Positions 17,594-27,196 of a DNA stretch of 64,000 nt are shown piece by piece. Every line of letters begins with the position of its first letter. Position 1 is the first letter of the stretch. Source of the stretch: Lactobacillus sp. CBA3605 (lineage in GTDB: Bacteria > Bacillota > Bacilli > Lactobacillales > Lactobacillaceae). Both the position numbers and the translations under genes were made by a program. The stretch is taken from contig NZ_CP027190.1 of NCBI RefSeq assembly GCF_002970915.1, positions 1,426,001 through 1,490,000 on the forward strand, in the 5' to 3' direction. The notes under the pieces are model-generated. The model had not been told where the DNA came from. It worked only from the letters and a program-made list of their open reading frames with translations, and searched no databases.

Positions 17594-18331
17594 TTGCAAC
17601 AGCGATTTGAGTTACCCAAGGTTCCTAATTTCGGGGTTGCTTTTTGGCTGACGGAATTGACGATAACCGGTCTAGGTAGTTCCGTGACGGCAACTTTAAT
17701 GACAATTATTTCACAGCCAGCGACTTTATTAATTGCGTGTGTTGCTATGGGCACCTTGTTGACCTCACAATGTCAAAATGAGGATTACCAGCCGGGATTT
17801 TATTGGGCCACCGTGACGTCATTAGTAGTTATGGAGACAGCGTTCATTGACTTAATGGTGGCCGGATTAGGTATTTCTGATGAGGGGTTGTTGATGATCG
17901 CCGGTGGTAGTGGAAGTGTGATTATTTGGCGCTGGCGAGCATTGAAAGAATCGTTAACTGTTACTAGGATTGTCACGGCTCAAGCTGAAAAGGATTATTG
18001 GTTAATAACGATAGTGAGTTTTTTATTCGGCAGTGCGACTAATAGCTGGGTTACAACGGTATTCCAATTGGCGAGGGTGACACAATTAATTAGTTTGAGT
18101 GGCTTGTTATTAGTCAGTGTTTTCGGGTATCAAATGAGTCATCAACGGTTGGTAAAATTGATTGCCTTTATTGGGGCCACTAGCTTGCTGCAACCGGTCG
18201 GAATGACAGCTGCAACTTATTTGGCATTAGGTCAACCAGCGTTAGGTTATCAATTAGTCGATTTACTATGGCTAGGAGCCCTAAGCGTACTAATAATTTA
18301 TGGTTTTAAAAAACGTGATGTTAAAGCTTAG
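17594..18331 (+). CDS. Multi-spanning membrane protein, DUF347-like
   Basis: A protein of about 245 residues with roughly seven hydrophobic segments. It begins with KVPNFGVAFWLTELTITGLGSS, which resembles the repeat KVP.....FW..k...T..GE of the DUF347 (COG4705) family. A second, more diverged copy appears at KDYWLITIVSFLFGSATNSWV near residue 135, fitting the family's internal duplication. The family has no firmly established function. GAGGTGA precedes a TTG at 17594 by five bases; a GTG at 17585 would overlap that site, so I prefer the TTG. It begins the membrane cluster and is 53 bases ahead of dedA. Confidence 0.6.
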   Translation: MQQRFELPKVPNFGVAFWLTELTITGLGSSVTATLMTIISQPATLLIACVAMGTLLTSQCQNEDYQPGFYWATVTSLVVMETAFIDLMVAGLGISDEGLLMIAGGSGSVIIWRWRALKESLTVTRIVTAQAEKDYWLITIVSFLFGSATNSWVTTVFQLARVTQLISLSGLLLVSVFGYQMSHQRLVKLIAFIGATSLLQPVGMTAATYLALGQPALGYQLVDLLWLGALSVLIIYGFKKRDVKA

Positions 18332-18384
18332 TGATTATGCAAAACTAATTTGACGAAGACGTAAGGAAAATGAGGAGAATGACG

Positions 18385-19034
18385 ATGTTAACAACCCTAG
18401 CAGCTTCAATTTTAAATCTGAATACTTTATTACCAAATCTAATTTCGCAATATGGTAGTTTGATTTACATCGGTTTGTTTTTAGTTATTTTTATTGAAAC
18501 TGGTCTAGTAGTCACACCATTTTTACCAGGTGATTCGCTATTGTTTTTGTGTGGATCGATTGCAGCATTGACGACGCACTCACTTAACCTAGCGCTCTTA
18601 ATCATACTGTTAAGTATTGCAGCAGTGTTAGGTGACAGTGTTAATTTTGAAATTGGCCGCTCGTTTGGTCAACGGTTAACCACAAGTGTGCGTGGACGTC
18701 GTTGGCTGAAACCAGCCCATTTACAATTAACGCAACGTTTTTTTAAACGATATGGAAGTGGTGCAATTTTTTTAGGCCGATTTATGCCAATTGTGCGAAC
18801 TTTAATCCCTTTTATTGCGGGTATCAGCAAGATGAATTATCGCAAGTTTGTGCTGTATAACATCATTGGGGGATTTGTTGGGTGAATGTAGCAGTGTTAG
18901 CCGGTTATTTCTTTGGCAATATTCCCATGGTTCAAGCACATTTTGAATTAATCATGTTAGCAATCGTCATTATTTCGCTGTTGCCAACCATCATTATTGT
19001 ACTTAAAAGAAAACTTTCAAAGGGACTGATTTAA
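18385..19034 (+). pseudogene. DedA-family membrane protein, broken by a one-base deletion
   Basis: Residues 1-166 read as a normal DedA protein: FIETGLVVTPFLPGDSLLFLCG near residue 35, GDSVNFEIGRSFG near 80, and the signature FLGRFMPIVRTLIPFIAGISKM near 130. The frame then stops at 18883-18885. Shifting by one base at about 18879 restores a matching C-terminus (WVNVAVLAGYFFGNIPMV ... VLKRKLSKGLI) ending at 19034, so one T is missing from GTT(T)GGG. DedA proteins include the undecaprenyl-phosphate translocase UptA. The rebuilt protein would be about 220 residues, the normal size. I chose the ATG at 18385, seven bases after GAGGAG. The next gene starts immediately at the restored stop, which argues that the intact frame is the natural one. 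Confidence 0.85.
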
Positions 19035-19721
19035 TTGAAAACAAGTCATCGTAATGATTGGCTAATAGTTGGCATGATATGTACAGTGTTGTTTATCAGT
19101 TTAGCCGGGATGGTAGCTATGAATTGGCCGCTTGGCTTGGCACAATTTGATACTAGCATTCAATTGGCAATCCAGCCACTGGTTACTAGCCAAACGACAT
19201 GGTTCTTAACCTTAGCTGCCATGACAGGAAGTCCTGTCGTGGTCATTATGCTAGTGATGGTCATGGTTGTTTGGTATTTTTGTCGAGATGAACGGGTATT
19301 AGCAATTTGGTTAGGCGGAACGCTTCTAGGTGGCGAAGGGCTGGCCTTCATGTTCAAAGAAGTGATTCAGCGTGCCCGACCAACGCAACAATTAGTTGCC
19401 GAAAGTGGGTTTAGTTTTCCTAGTGGGCACGCATTTAGTGCGGCCTTATTAGTTTTAATTGTTATTTTCGTAATTGTACCGCAATTTAAAAATCCGGAAG
19501 TTCAATTAATTGTTATCCTGACTGCCGGGGTTTGGTTTTTAGTAATTGCTTTTTCACGAATCTATCTAAGAGCCCATTTCCCATCGGATATTATTGGCAG
19601 TGTCTTACTAGCACTTGCTTGGTGGAGCGGTATGTTAGGTTTTAAGCAACGTTATACACGCATAATTGCGCGATTAGTTGGTGAAGACTCAAAAAATAAG
19701 AAGGTCGATAGTCATGAATAA
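19035..19721 (+). CDS. PAP2-family phosphatase (undecaprenyl-pyrophosphatase-like)
   Basis: A 228-residue membrane protein with about six hydrophobic segments and all three phosphatase motifs: KEVIQRARP near residue 113, PSGHAFSA near 131, and SRIYLRAHFPSDIIGS near 176. The catalytic His are those of PSGH and of the third motif. Relatives (BcrC, PgpB) remove phosphate from undecaprenyl pyrophosphate or lipid phosphates at the outer membrane face. The start is a TTG directly after the restored dedA stop, with AAAGGGA ten bases ahead. The end overlaps the next gene by eight bases, showing tight coupling in this operon. Confidence 0.88.
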   Translation: MKTSHRNDWLIVGMICTVLFISLAGMVAMNWPLGLAQFDTSIQLAIQPLVTSQTTWFLTLAAMTGSPVVVIMLVMVMVVWYFCRDERVLAIWLGGTLLGGEGLAFMFKEVIQRARPTQQLVAESGFSFPSGHAFSAALLVLIVIFVIVPQFKNPEVQLIVILTAGVWFLVIAFSRIYLRAHFPSDIIGSVLLALAWWSGMLGFKQRYTRIIARLVGEDSKNKKVDSHE

Positions 19722-20655
19722 ATTGGCAATTGTTGTGCCGGCTTTTAATGAAGCGGCTGTATTCCCAGTATCAGTTAAGCGGTTAATCCGAGTTTTAGAT
19801 GACTTAACGAAGCAACAACAAATTGCACCTGATTCAGAATTAGTATTTGTTGATGATGGGTCTAGTGACCAGACTTGGGAATTAGTTACGGCACAGCATA
19901 CCAAGGATTCTCGGGTTAAAGGGATTAAGTTTAGTCGGAATTTTGGCCATCAAAATGCGTTAATTGCTGGTATGACAACGGTCGTTAAGACAGCAGACAT
20001 GGTTGTTACAATTGATGCTGACTTACAAGATGATCCTAACGTTATTGCCGAGATGGTCACTAAATTCAATACAGGTACAGATATTATTTATGGTGTTCGA
20101 AATAATCGTGATACCGATACTTGGTTCAAACGTAATACGGCACAATTCTTTTATCGAAGTCTTAACTTTTTAGGCGTTGAGTTGGTTCCCAATCATGCTG
20201 ATTTTAGATTAATGTCAAAACGGGCGATTATGACATTTTTACAATATCATGAACGTAATATGTTTATTAGAGGTGTTATTCCAATGCTAGGTTTTAGGAC
20301 TGAGAAAGTCTACTATAAACGAGCACCGCGCATGGCTGGAGAGTCGAAGTATCCATTGAAAAAAATGTTGGCTTTTGCATGGGATGGGGTAACTTCATTT
20401 ACGATTGCACCCGTTCGATTAATTCTGGCGATTGGTTTAGCAGCAGGATTATTAGGTGTATTCATGTTAATTTATACGTTCACGGTTAAGTGGCTAGGAT
20501 TAGCCGTGCATGGTTGGTCATCATTGATGATTTCGATTTGGATTCTAGGGGGGCTACAGATGGTTAGTTTAGGTATTATTGGTGAGTATATAGGAAAGCT
20601 AACTGCTGAAGCCAAGCACCGACCGCGGTACACGATTGAAATGGTCCTAAAATGA
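19714..20655 (+). CDS. Polyprenyl-phosphate glycosyltransferase, GtrB/DPM1 type (GT2)
   Basis: A 313-residue enzyme. The GT2 catalytic domain (about 1-220) has the start strand LAIVVPAFNEAAVF, VDDGSSDQTW near residue 46, and the metal-binding TIDADLQDDP near 97. Two C-terminal transmembrane helices (about 230-255 and 267-292) follow, the layout of GtrB, CsbB and YkoT. Such enzymes move a sugar from a nucleotide donor to undecaprenyl phosphate on the cytoplasmic face. The ATG at 19714 follows AGAAGGT and lies inside the end of the PAP2 gene. Its stop overlaps the next start (ATGA). The sugar cannot be inferred. Confidence 0.9.
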   Translation: MNKLAIVVPAFNEAAVFPVSVKRLIRVLDDLTKQQQIAPDSELVFVDDGSSDQTWELVTAQHTKDSRVKGIKFSRNFGHQNALIAGMTTVVKTADMVVTIDADLQDDPNVIAEMVTKFNTGTDIIYGVRNNRDTDTWFKRNTAQFFYRSLNFLGVELVPNHADFRLMSKRAIMTFLQYHERNMFIRGVIPMLGFRTEKVYYKRAPRMAGESKYPLKKMLAFAWDGVTSFTIAPVRLILAIGLAAGLLGVFMLIYTFTVKWLGLAVHGWSSLMISIWILGGLQMVSLGIIGEYIGKLTAEAKHRPRYTIEMVLK

Positions 20656-22603
20656 TACAACGAACGTTAATAACACGATTATTTATGTTGATTTTATGGA
20701 TCAGCCTATTAATTGGTATCATTTCAAATATTATTGAACCGCTAAATCTTAGTCTTAGTTTGATAGTTATGGCCGTCGTTATTTTAGGCTTAACAGGACT
20801 ACCGTGGTTGAATCGGTGTGTGAATCACTTAACCAATCGGCAGATGAAATTTTTAATCTGGATTGGTTTTGTTGTTATTGTTATTATTCAAGTCTTGCGG
20901 TTACAGTTTTTTCCAGTAACAATTTATCATGATCCATTCCGTTTGTTAGCGCAAGCTGAAGTGTTATGTACGGGCAGTCATAATTGGGGGATAAGTACTT
21001 ATTTTTGGCGATATCCTAATAATGTCCCCTTAGTTGTCGGGATGACGGCATGGCTAAAATTAATGTCAATTTTTCATCTTTCAACTAATTGGGCTTTGCA
21101 AGTATTATCGCTGCTTTTTTTAGATGGTTTCATAATCATTATCCTAAAATTAATCCAGCAACAAGGCCGGCGTAATGGATACACCTTGGCAACACTACTG
21201 TTTTTTGTTATCAGTCCATTTGCTTATACGTATTATTTACAGGTTTTTTACTCTGACATGCCAAGTCTTTTCCTACTAGCAAGCTTGGTCGCTATTTTGA
21301 TGAGCTGGCCCACATTAACCGGGATTAAAAAGGGGTTAGCAGGGCTAGGATTGTTTTTGACAACTTTAGTAGGACAGTTAATCAAACCAAATTTAATTGT
21401 TTTACTAGTAGCGATTATAGTAGTGATCGGTATGTTGGCTAGCTATGATCTGCGGTTACTAGTGAAATGGTGGTTACCGTGGCTTATCATTGGTATGGGG
21501 TTTATTGCGACGGTGCCAACGAAATCAGGATTGATGCAAGTTGTTCAATTTGAAACGAAATCTAGGTATGAATTGCCGACTAGTTCATGGATTCTGATGG
21601 GGTTTAATGCCAAATCGGCCGGCAGTTATTCGAGTACAGATGTTGATAAACTTAACCAACTTAAAACAAAGCAAGCCCGACAAGCATATATTAAACGAGA
21701 ATTACCCAAGCGCCTGGAGACGTTGGGAATTAAAGGCATTTTGATGCAATGGTTGACCAAACTTGTTAAATTATTAAATGTTAGTTCGATTCAACAAGCT
21801 TACACGGGTGGCTATCAAGTGGCACCAACATTTTATCAACGGTATGGTGTGTTTTTCAGTACGCTGGGGTCACTGATTTTTCGAGTGTACTGGATTTTAT
21901 TAGCCATTATGGTGATTAAACGAAGTCGATTGCTAAGCAAGTTAGCACGAATACCAGTATGTTTTGAATTAATCGTGATCTTAATTCTGGGTTATTTGGC
22001 TTTTCACACGTTATTATGGGAAGCTGAAAGTCGGTACGGGCAAATCATTTTCCCATTACTATTAGCTCTTAATAGCTTTGCGATTCCGGTAGTTGGTCCG
22101 CCACAACGACAGCAAGCTAAAAAAACTTGGCTGCGAGGGTTAAGGATAGTGTTGCTGCTAATGATTCTTGGTATAGCTATCAGCTGGGATATCATGGACA
22201 GCCGCAACCGCAGATTGTGGCTGCGCAGCGAAGTCAATTGTCAGCCCAGTATGGTGCAGCTAAAACGGCGATTAAGCCAAGGACAACGGTTACCCAAATA
22301 ATTCAATTAAACCACGTTGCGACTCGGGTTGAATTGAGTTTGCCACGACACTCAAAAATCAAGGGGCAATTAATCAACGTTACCACTGGTCAGCGTATGA
22401 CCCTTAATACCAAGGGACGTCTAATTAAGCCACAAAAATTAGTTTCGGGTCGATATCAAATCAAACTTGAGAATACGACCAAGCAAGTTCAATTTTTATG
22501 GATTCAGCGCACCCGTAACTTTGTCTTAGCCCCACAACCGCTTGTAATCAACGGGCGAACTTATGACCATCGCTCGTTGATCTATCAATTTATCGATTTT
22601 TGA
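20652..22603 (+). pseudogene. GT-C-type membrane glycosyltransferase with an apparent frameshift
   Basis: The first frame (20652-22301) encodes about 500 residues of a protein with ten or more membrane helices and an extracytoplasmic HDPFRLLAQAEV segment after the first helices, the position of the catalytic acidic residue in GT-C transferases. It then ends in an unnatural Arg-rich tail (SRNRRLWLRSEV). The other frame is open from about 22127 to 22603 and encodes a soluble beta-rich tail (QLSAQYGAAKTAIK ... IYQFIDF) that has no ribosome-binding site or start of its own. Joining them near 22140-22200 by a one-base deletion gives a protein of about 650 residues with the usual outer C-terminal domain. 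The partner role would be to transfer the lipid-linked sugar to a surface polymer. Two overlapping genes remain a possible alternative. Confidence 0.65.
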
Positions 22604-22831
22604 CCAGTAGCAATTGAGGCTTTGTAGGTTCTATAAATAGTCAGCATCAACGGTGAGAAGCCATTAATACCAACTATTCATAGCGCCTTTTTTGATTGTT
22701 CGGATTTTTAAAGATGCTTATACTACTGGTAAAATGAAGCTTGCTTAGTTTACCTCGTATAAAAGTGATCATTTAATACTTACGGTCGGTAAATATCATT
22801 ATATTTACAATGCGAAACATTTTATGACAAC
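22604..22831. other. Intergenic region between glycosyltransferase and tRNA
   Basis: About 230 AT-rich bases. I see no gene, no clear terminator for the glycosyltransferase and no repeat here. Confidence 0.4.
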
Positions 22832-22880
22832 AAAAAAATCAGCTCTCACGGTGGATTATCACGGCGTGAAAACTGATTAG
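22832..22880 (-). terminator. Terminator after tRNA-Lys
   Basis: On the minus strand AATCAGTTTTCACG pairs with CGTGAGAGCTGATT, apart from a small internal mismatch (TTTT against AGAG, partly G-U), and leads into TTTTTTT. It lies about ten bases beyond the tRNA 3' end. Confidence 0.8.
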
Positions 22881-22890
22881 TGGTTATGGA

Positions 22891-22963
22891 TGGGCAGTCA
22901 GGGGATCGAACCCTGGACCCACGGATTAAGAGTCCGTTGCTCTGCCAGCTGAGCTAACTGCCC
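22891..22963 (-). tRNA. tRNA-Lys (anticodon CTT)
   Basis: A 73-base cloverleaf: a 7-bp acceptor stem (GGGCAGT with ACTGCCC), a D arm, an anticodon arm ACGGA-CTCTTAA-TCCGT giving anticodon CTT, a variable loop of five bases and a TTCGATC T-loop. The discriminator base is A and CCA is not encoded. It stands alone, convergent with the glycosyltransferase operon. Confidence 0.96.
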
Positions 22964-23283
22964 ATAACTCAACAAAAAATATAATATCATGAATTCGGCC
23001 ATCTGACAATACTATTTTGAAACTTTTTTCAAAAAAAGGGTATTTTCTTGAAAACGGTCACGTCAAAAAGCATGATTAGCTGCCAGATATTTCCCGGGAA
23101 ATACTGATATCATGCGGGTTAGCATTCAAAGAAAGCCCCGGTTATTTGTGATATACTAAAACAGTGTTGAAAGAGGACTTCAACCCGCCTGACGCAGGCT
23201 GTGATCGTTACGGCGCTGTATTATTCGATGGATTTAATAAAAAATTGACTTAACTTGATTTTCCCCTAAGGAGGAAGCTGTGT
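22964..23283 (+). promoter_or_regulatory. walR upstream region with an extended -10 promoter and a structured leader
   Basis: TGATATACT at 23149-23157 is an extended -10 (hexamer TATACT), giving a start near 23164 and a leader of about 120 nt. The leader can form small stems, for example GTTGAA/TTCAAC around 23164-23182 and GCCTG-ACG-CAGGC around 23187-23201, before the strong site TAAGGAGG. Whether the stems regulate anything is unknown. Confidence 0.5.
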
Positions 23284-23991
23284 ATGAAAAAGATTTTAGT
23301 TGTTGATGATGAAAAACCGATTTCCGATATTATGAAGTTTAATTTGACGAAGGAAGGGTATGAGGTCCACGTGGCCGCAGATGGCGAAGAAGCCATTCAA
23401 AAAGTGGATGAGGTCCAACCAGACCTGATTCTCTTGGATTTAATGTTACCTAAAATGGATGGGTTAGAAGTAGCCCGTCAAGTCCGTAAAAACTACGATA
23501 TGCCAATTATTATGGTCACGGCTAAGGATTCAGAGCTCGATAAAGTCTTGGGCTTGGAACTGGGGGCCGATGATTATGTGACTAAACCTTTCTCTAACCG
23601 GGAATTGGTGGCACGAGTCAAGGCGAACTTACGTCGACAAGGGGCCCCAGCGGCACAACCAGCTGAAGAAGAAGCCAATTCCGATATTGAAGTCGGTGAT
23701 TTAGTGATTCATCCGGATGCTTATATGGTCTCTAAACGAGGTGAGAGCATTGAACTCACCCACCGTGAATTTGAATTATTACACTACCTAGCCCAACATA
23801 CCGGTCAAGTCATGACGCGGGAACATTTACTCCAGACTGTTTGGGGATATGACTACTTTGGTGATGTGCGGACAGTTGATGTCACAGTCCGGCGGTTACG
23901 AGAAAAAGTTGAAGATAATCCGAGTCATCCAAAATGGCTCGTGACTCGGCGAGGCGTCGGGTACTATCTTCGCAATCCTGAAAATGAGTAG
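23284..23991 (+). CDS. walR: Response regulator WalR (YycF)
   Basis: A 235-residue OmpR-family regulator. The receiver domain has VVDDEKP at the start, [13 protein letters not shown] around the phospho-acceptor Asp (residue 53) and [23 protein letters not shown] at its end. An Ala/Glu-rich linker and a winged-helix domain ([26 protein letters not shown]) follow. WalR controls cell-wall hydrolases and is essential in most low-GC Gram-positives. The ATG follows TAAGGAGGAAG, a near-perfect site. It heads walRKHIJ, whose complete order here confirms the identity. Confidence 0.98.
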   Translation: MKKILVVDDEKPISDIMKFNLTKEGYEVHVAADGEEAIQKVDEVQPDLILLDLMLPKMDGLEVARQVRKNYDMPIIMVTAKDSELDKVLGLELGADDYVTKPFSNRELVARVKANLRRQGAPAAQPAEEEANSDIEVGDLVIHPDAYMVSKRGESIELTHREFELLHYLAQHTGQVMTREHLLQTVWGYDYFGDVRTVDVTVRRLREKVEDNPSHPKWLVTRRGVGYYLRNPENE

Positions 23992-24004
23992 AGGTTGTTA
24001 GGTC

Positions 24005-25879
24005 GTGTTGAGATTTAAACGAAAGAATTTTTTAAAATCAATTAATTTTAAAATTGCGTTGGTCTTTGCGTTACTACTATTAATCACGTTAGAAATTGTT
24101 GGTGCCATTTTTGTGCGGCAATTAGAAACTCAAAATTTACGGCAGTTTAAGACGCAAGTACAAATCCCAACGTATGTTGATAATTCGTTAGCGGAACAAT
24201 TATCAGCAGGCAGTGCGTCGAAAGCGAACGCTAAGATTAAAACGATTCTGTCAGACTATAACAATGCTAATATTGATGAAATTCGGATTATTGACAGTAA
24301 AGGGACGATTCGCGGGACAAATGATGTTAACGATCAAACGATTGTCGGCCAAAAAACCACGGATCGTAATGTTAAAAATGCAATCTATAATAACCGGTCC
24401 TATACTAAAAATACTTATGATACCCAGAATAACGGCCGGTATTATATCTCAATTGTTCCGTTGTATAATTCGAATGCGACTGGGAATAATAATCAGTTAG
24501 TTGGCGTTTTGTATGTCCGGGCGAATTTGAAGTCCGTCTACAATACGATTAATTCAATTATGAGTATTTTTGCGTTGGCGTCGTTAGTGGCAATGGCGTT
24601 GGGCTTAGTGATTGCAATTGTGATTGCGCGGGCGATTACACGGCCAATTGAGGAAATGAAACAGCAGACGCAACGGATTGCACGCGGCGATTATGCTGGG
24701 CAAGTCCGCGTTTATAGTGATGACGAACTAGGTCAACTAGCTGGGGCCATTAATAATCTATCCATTCGGGTGGAAGAATCGCAAGAATCCACGGAAGCCG
24801 AACGTCGTCGGTTGGATAGTGTCTTAGCCCATATGAGCGACGGGGTGATTGCGACGGATCGACGTGGGAACATTACGATTATTAACGAAACGGCTTCAGA
24901 ATTTGTGGATGTCAGTGCAGAAAAGGCCATCGGTAATTCAATTCTAGACATGCTTCAGATTCGCGAGACGTATTCGTTGCGGGATTTAATTGAAAATCAA
25001 GATGAACTTACGTTAGATTTTTCATCGAATGATCGAGATTTAATTTTAAATGCTTATTTCTCGTTGATTCAACGAGAATCTGGCTTTATCAGTGGTCTAG
25101 TTTGTGTGTTACACGATGTGACGGAACAACAAAAGATTGATAATGACCGGAAGCAATTCGTCTCGAACGTGTCACATGAATTACGAACGCCGTTGACCAG
25201 TTTAAGAAGTTACATTGAAGCGTTGAGTGATGGCGCTTGGAAAGATCCAGAAGTTGCGCCAGGGTTCTTAAAAGTGACCCAAGAAGAAACGGATCGCATG
25301 ATTCGGATGATTAATGAGCTATTAAGCTTGTCGCGGATGGATTCAGGTACAACTCGGGTTGATATGGAACTTGTTAATATCAACGAGTTGTTTAACTATG
25401 TGTTGAATCGCTTTGATATGATTTTGAAAAAAGATGATAATCCAGCGAAGTATTACACGATTAAACGAGAATTCACCAAGCGCGACTTATGGGTTGAAAT
25501 TGATACCGATAAGTTCACGCAGGTACTGGATAATATTATGAACAATGCCATTAAGTACTCGCCTGATGGTGGCGTCGTGACCTGTCGGCTATTAGAGACC
25601 CATAACCAAGTGATTATTAGTATTAATGACCAAGGTTTAGGGATTCCACGCGCTGATTTGGGTCATGTGTTTGATCGGTTCTTTCGGGTTGATAAAGCTC
25701 GTTCCCGTGCTCAAGGCGGGACTGGACTGGGCTTGGCAATTTCGAAAGAAGTCGTTCAAATGCTAGGTGGTCGGATTTGGGTAGATAGTGTCGAAGGCCA
25801 AGGGTCAACGTTCTATATCTCATTGCCGTATGAACCTTATGAAGAGGAGGACCTTTGGGATGACGACTCACAAGTTTAG
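24005..25879 (+). CDS. walK: Sensor histidine kinase WalK (YycG)
   Basis: A 624-residue kinase of normal WalK length. Two membrane helices (about 14-35 and 185-207) flank an extracellular PAS-like sensor, followed by HAMP (about 208-260), a cytoplasmic PAS (about 268-370), HisKA with SNVSHELRTPLTS around residue 385, and an ATP-binding domain with NNAIKYSPDGG, DQGLGIPRAD and GGTGLGLAISKEVV. It senses the state of the wall or division site and phosphorylates WalR. The start is a GTG with only a weak upstream site, so coupling to walR is likely. Its last 20 bases overlap walH. Confidence 0.97.
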   Translation: MLRFKRKNFLKSINFKIALVFALLLLITLEIVGAIFVRQLETQNLRQFKTQVQIPTYVDNSLAEQLSAGSASKANAKIKTILSDYNNANIDEIRIIDSKGTIRGTNDVNDQTIVGQKTTDRNVKNAIYNNRSYTKNTYDTQNNGRYYISIVPLYNSNATGNNNQLVGVLYVRANLKSVYNTINSIMSIFALASLVAMALGLVIAIVIARAITRPIEEMKQQTQRIARGDYAGQVRVYSDDELGQLAGAINNLSIRVEESQESTEAERRRLDSVLAHMSDGVIATDRRGNITIINETASEFVDVSAEKAIGNSILDMLQIRETYSLRDLIENQDELTLDFSSNDRDLILNAYFSLIQRESGFISGLVCVLHDVTEQQKIDNDRKQFVSNVSHELRTPLTSLRSYIEALSDGAWKDPEVAPGFLKVTQEETDRMIRMINELLSLSRMDSGTTRVDMELVNINELFNYVLNRFDMILKKDDNPAKYYTIKREFTKRDLWVEIDTDKFTQVLDNIMNNAIKYSPDGGVVTCRLLETHNQVIISINDQGLGIPRADLGHVFDRFFRVDKARSRAQGGTGLGLAISKEVVQMLGGRIWVDSVEGQGSTFYISLPYEPYEEEDLWDDDSQV

Positions 25880-27182
25880 AGGCCTAATATTACCAATTAT
25901 CCTCATTGTTTTAATTGTCCTCAGTGTGGGCCTATCCATGTACATTTGGACGAATCCGGCCCGGTATGAACGTGAAAATAAGGTTAGTACCACGTCGTCT
26001 GGCTCCACGTTAACACGGACGATTGATGACATTTATTTACCGACGCAATTAATTCGCACGGATGCGGCTGGTAAGCAGACCCTCTTGTTGAATAAAAGTG
26101 TTAGTTTAGTTGAACAATTCAAAGCCCAAATCAGTAAATGGGACGCGCGCAGTATTTCGAAGGTACGTGTCACATCAGCTAAAAGTTATGCGGCGTTGCT
26201 AAATGGGCAAGATTCGTACGTCTTGAACTTTCCGGATAGCGTGACGGTTAGTCTATTTAACACGACTTTTAATCAGCAACTGAAAAATTTTCGGTCGTCA
26301 GAATTTAGCCGCATTGTGATTCCAATCAATGATACGAATCATCTCTATCTGTTGAATGATAATCAACATCAAATTTATAGCGTTCGGTTGAAAAAGAAGT
26401 CATTAAAGTCAGTCCAACAAGTCTTACAGGCGGATAAGGTAACGGCGATTGCGGTTAAGATGACTTATACGAATGGGGCCACCTATTTGAATTATACGCA
26501 GCCGGTTAAAATGCAACATTATAGTTATTTAATGAACAAATTAGCGGCGAGTGAATTAGCGAACCGTTTGTTGGATGCGGATGGTAATTCGAGTGTTTCA
26601 GTGCATAATCGTAAGGACAGTCAAGAATATACCACGGGTTCATTTAAACGGATGACGGTGAACAAGAAATTGGGGACCGTTTATTTTGAAGACTATAGCG
26701 ATTCTGGAGATACTCGTGATCTCTCGTTTACGAGTCAATTAAAGAAGAGTTACAATCAATTGACGACTTTAGGGGTGCCGATGGATAACATTCGGTATTA
26801 TGGTTATGATACGACGAGTAGTAGTGTGATTTATCGCAGCTACGTGGAAGGTTTCCCGATTTTTAATCAAACGGAAAACGGGGATGTGCGGATTCAAATG
26901 ACCGCCAATGGCCTAGATCGCTATTATTTCTCGTTATATAGTCTACAAGTTCCAGTTCCCACTACGAGCAAACAACAAACGGTCACGCTACCAAGTTCTA
27001 GCAGTGTGTTAAAACAGTTAGTGGCTGCGGGGTATAAGGAAAATAAGATTGGTTCAATCGAGTTAGGCTATCAGTGGTCACAGAATAAGTCGTCGAAGCT
27101 CGTGATTGACTTAACCCCGACGTATTACGTCTACTATAATAATGCTTGGCGGACGTATACGTCGCTGCTAAGCGGATCGTAA
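25860..27182 (+). CDS. walH: WalRK regulator WalH (YycH)
   Basis: A 440-residue protein with one N-terminal membrane helix (about residues 9-30, FRGLILPIILIVLIVLSVGL) and a large extracytoplasmic region. It belongs to the YycH family, which with WalI holds the WalK kinase in check from outside the membrane (activating it in some species). I chose the ATG at 25860 because GAGGAGG lies nine bases before it, inside walK; longer starts are only overlap. The family diverges quickly, so position in the operon is the main support for the name. Confidence 0.9.
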   Translation: MTTHKFRGLILPIILIVLIVLSVGLSMYIWTNPARYERENKVSTTSSGSTLTRTIDDIYLPTQLIRTDAAGKQTLLLNKSVSLVEQFKAQISKWDARSISKVRVTSAKSYAALLNGQDSYVLNFPDSVTVSLFNTTFNQQLKNFRSSEFSRIVIPINDTNHLYLLNDNQHQIYSVRLKKKSLKSVQQVLQADKVTAIAVKMTYTNGATYLNYTQPVKMQHYSYLMNKLAASELANRLLDADGNSSVSVHNRKDSQEYTTGSFKRMTVNKKLGTVYFEDYSDSGDTRDLSFTSQLKKSYNQLTTLGVPMDNIRYYGYDTTSSSVIYRSYVEGFPIFNQTENGDVRIQMTANGLDRYYFSLYSLQVPVPTTSKQQTVTLPSSSSVLKQLVAAGYKENKIGSIELGYQWSQNKSSKLVIDLTPTYYVYYNNAWRTYTSLLSGS

Positions 27183-27196
27183 GGGGGGCGGCCACA

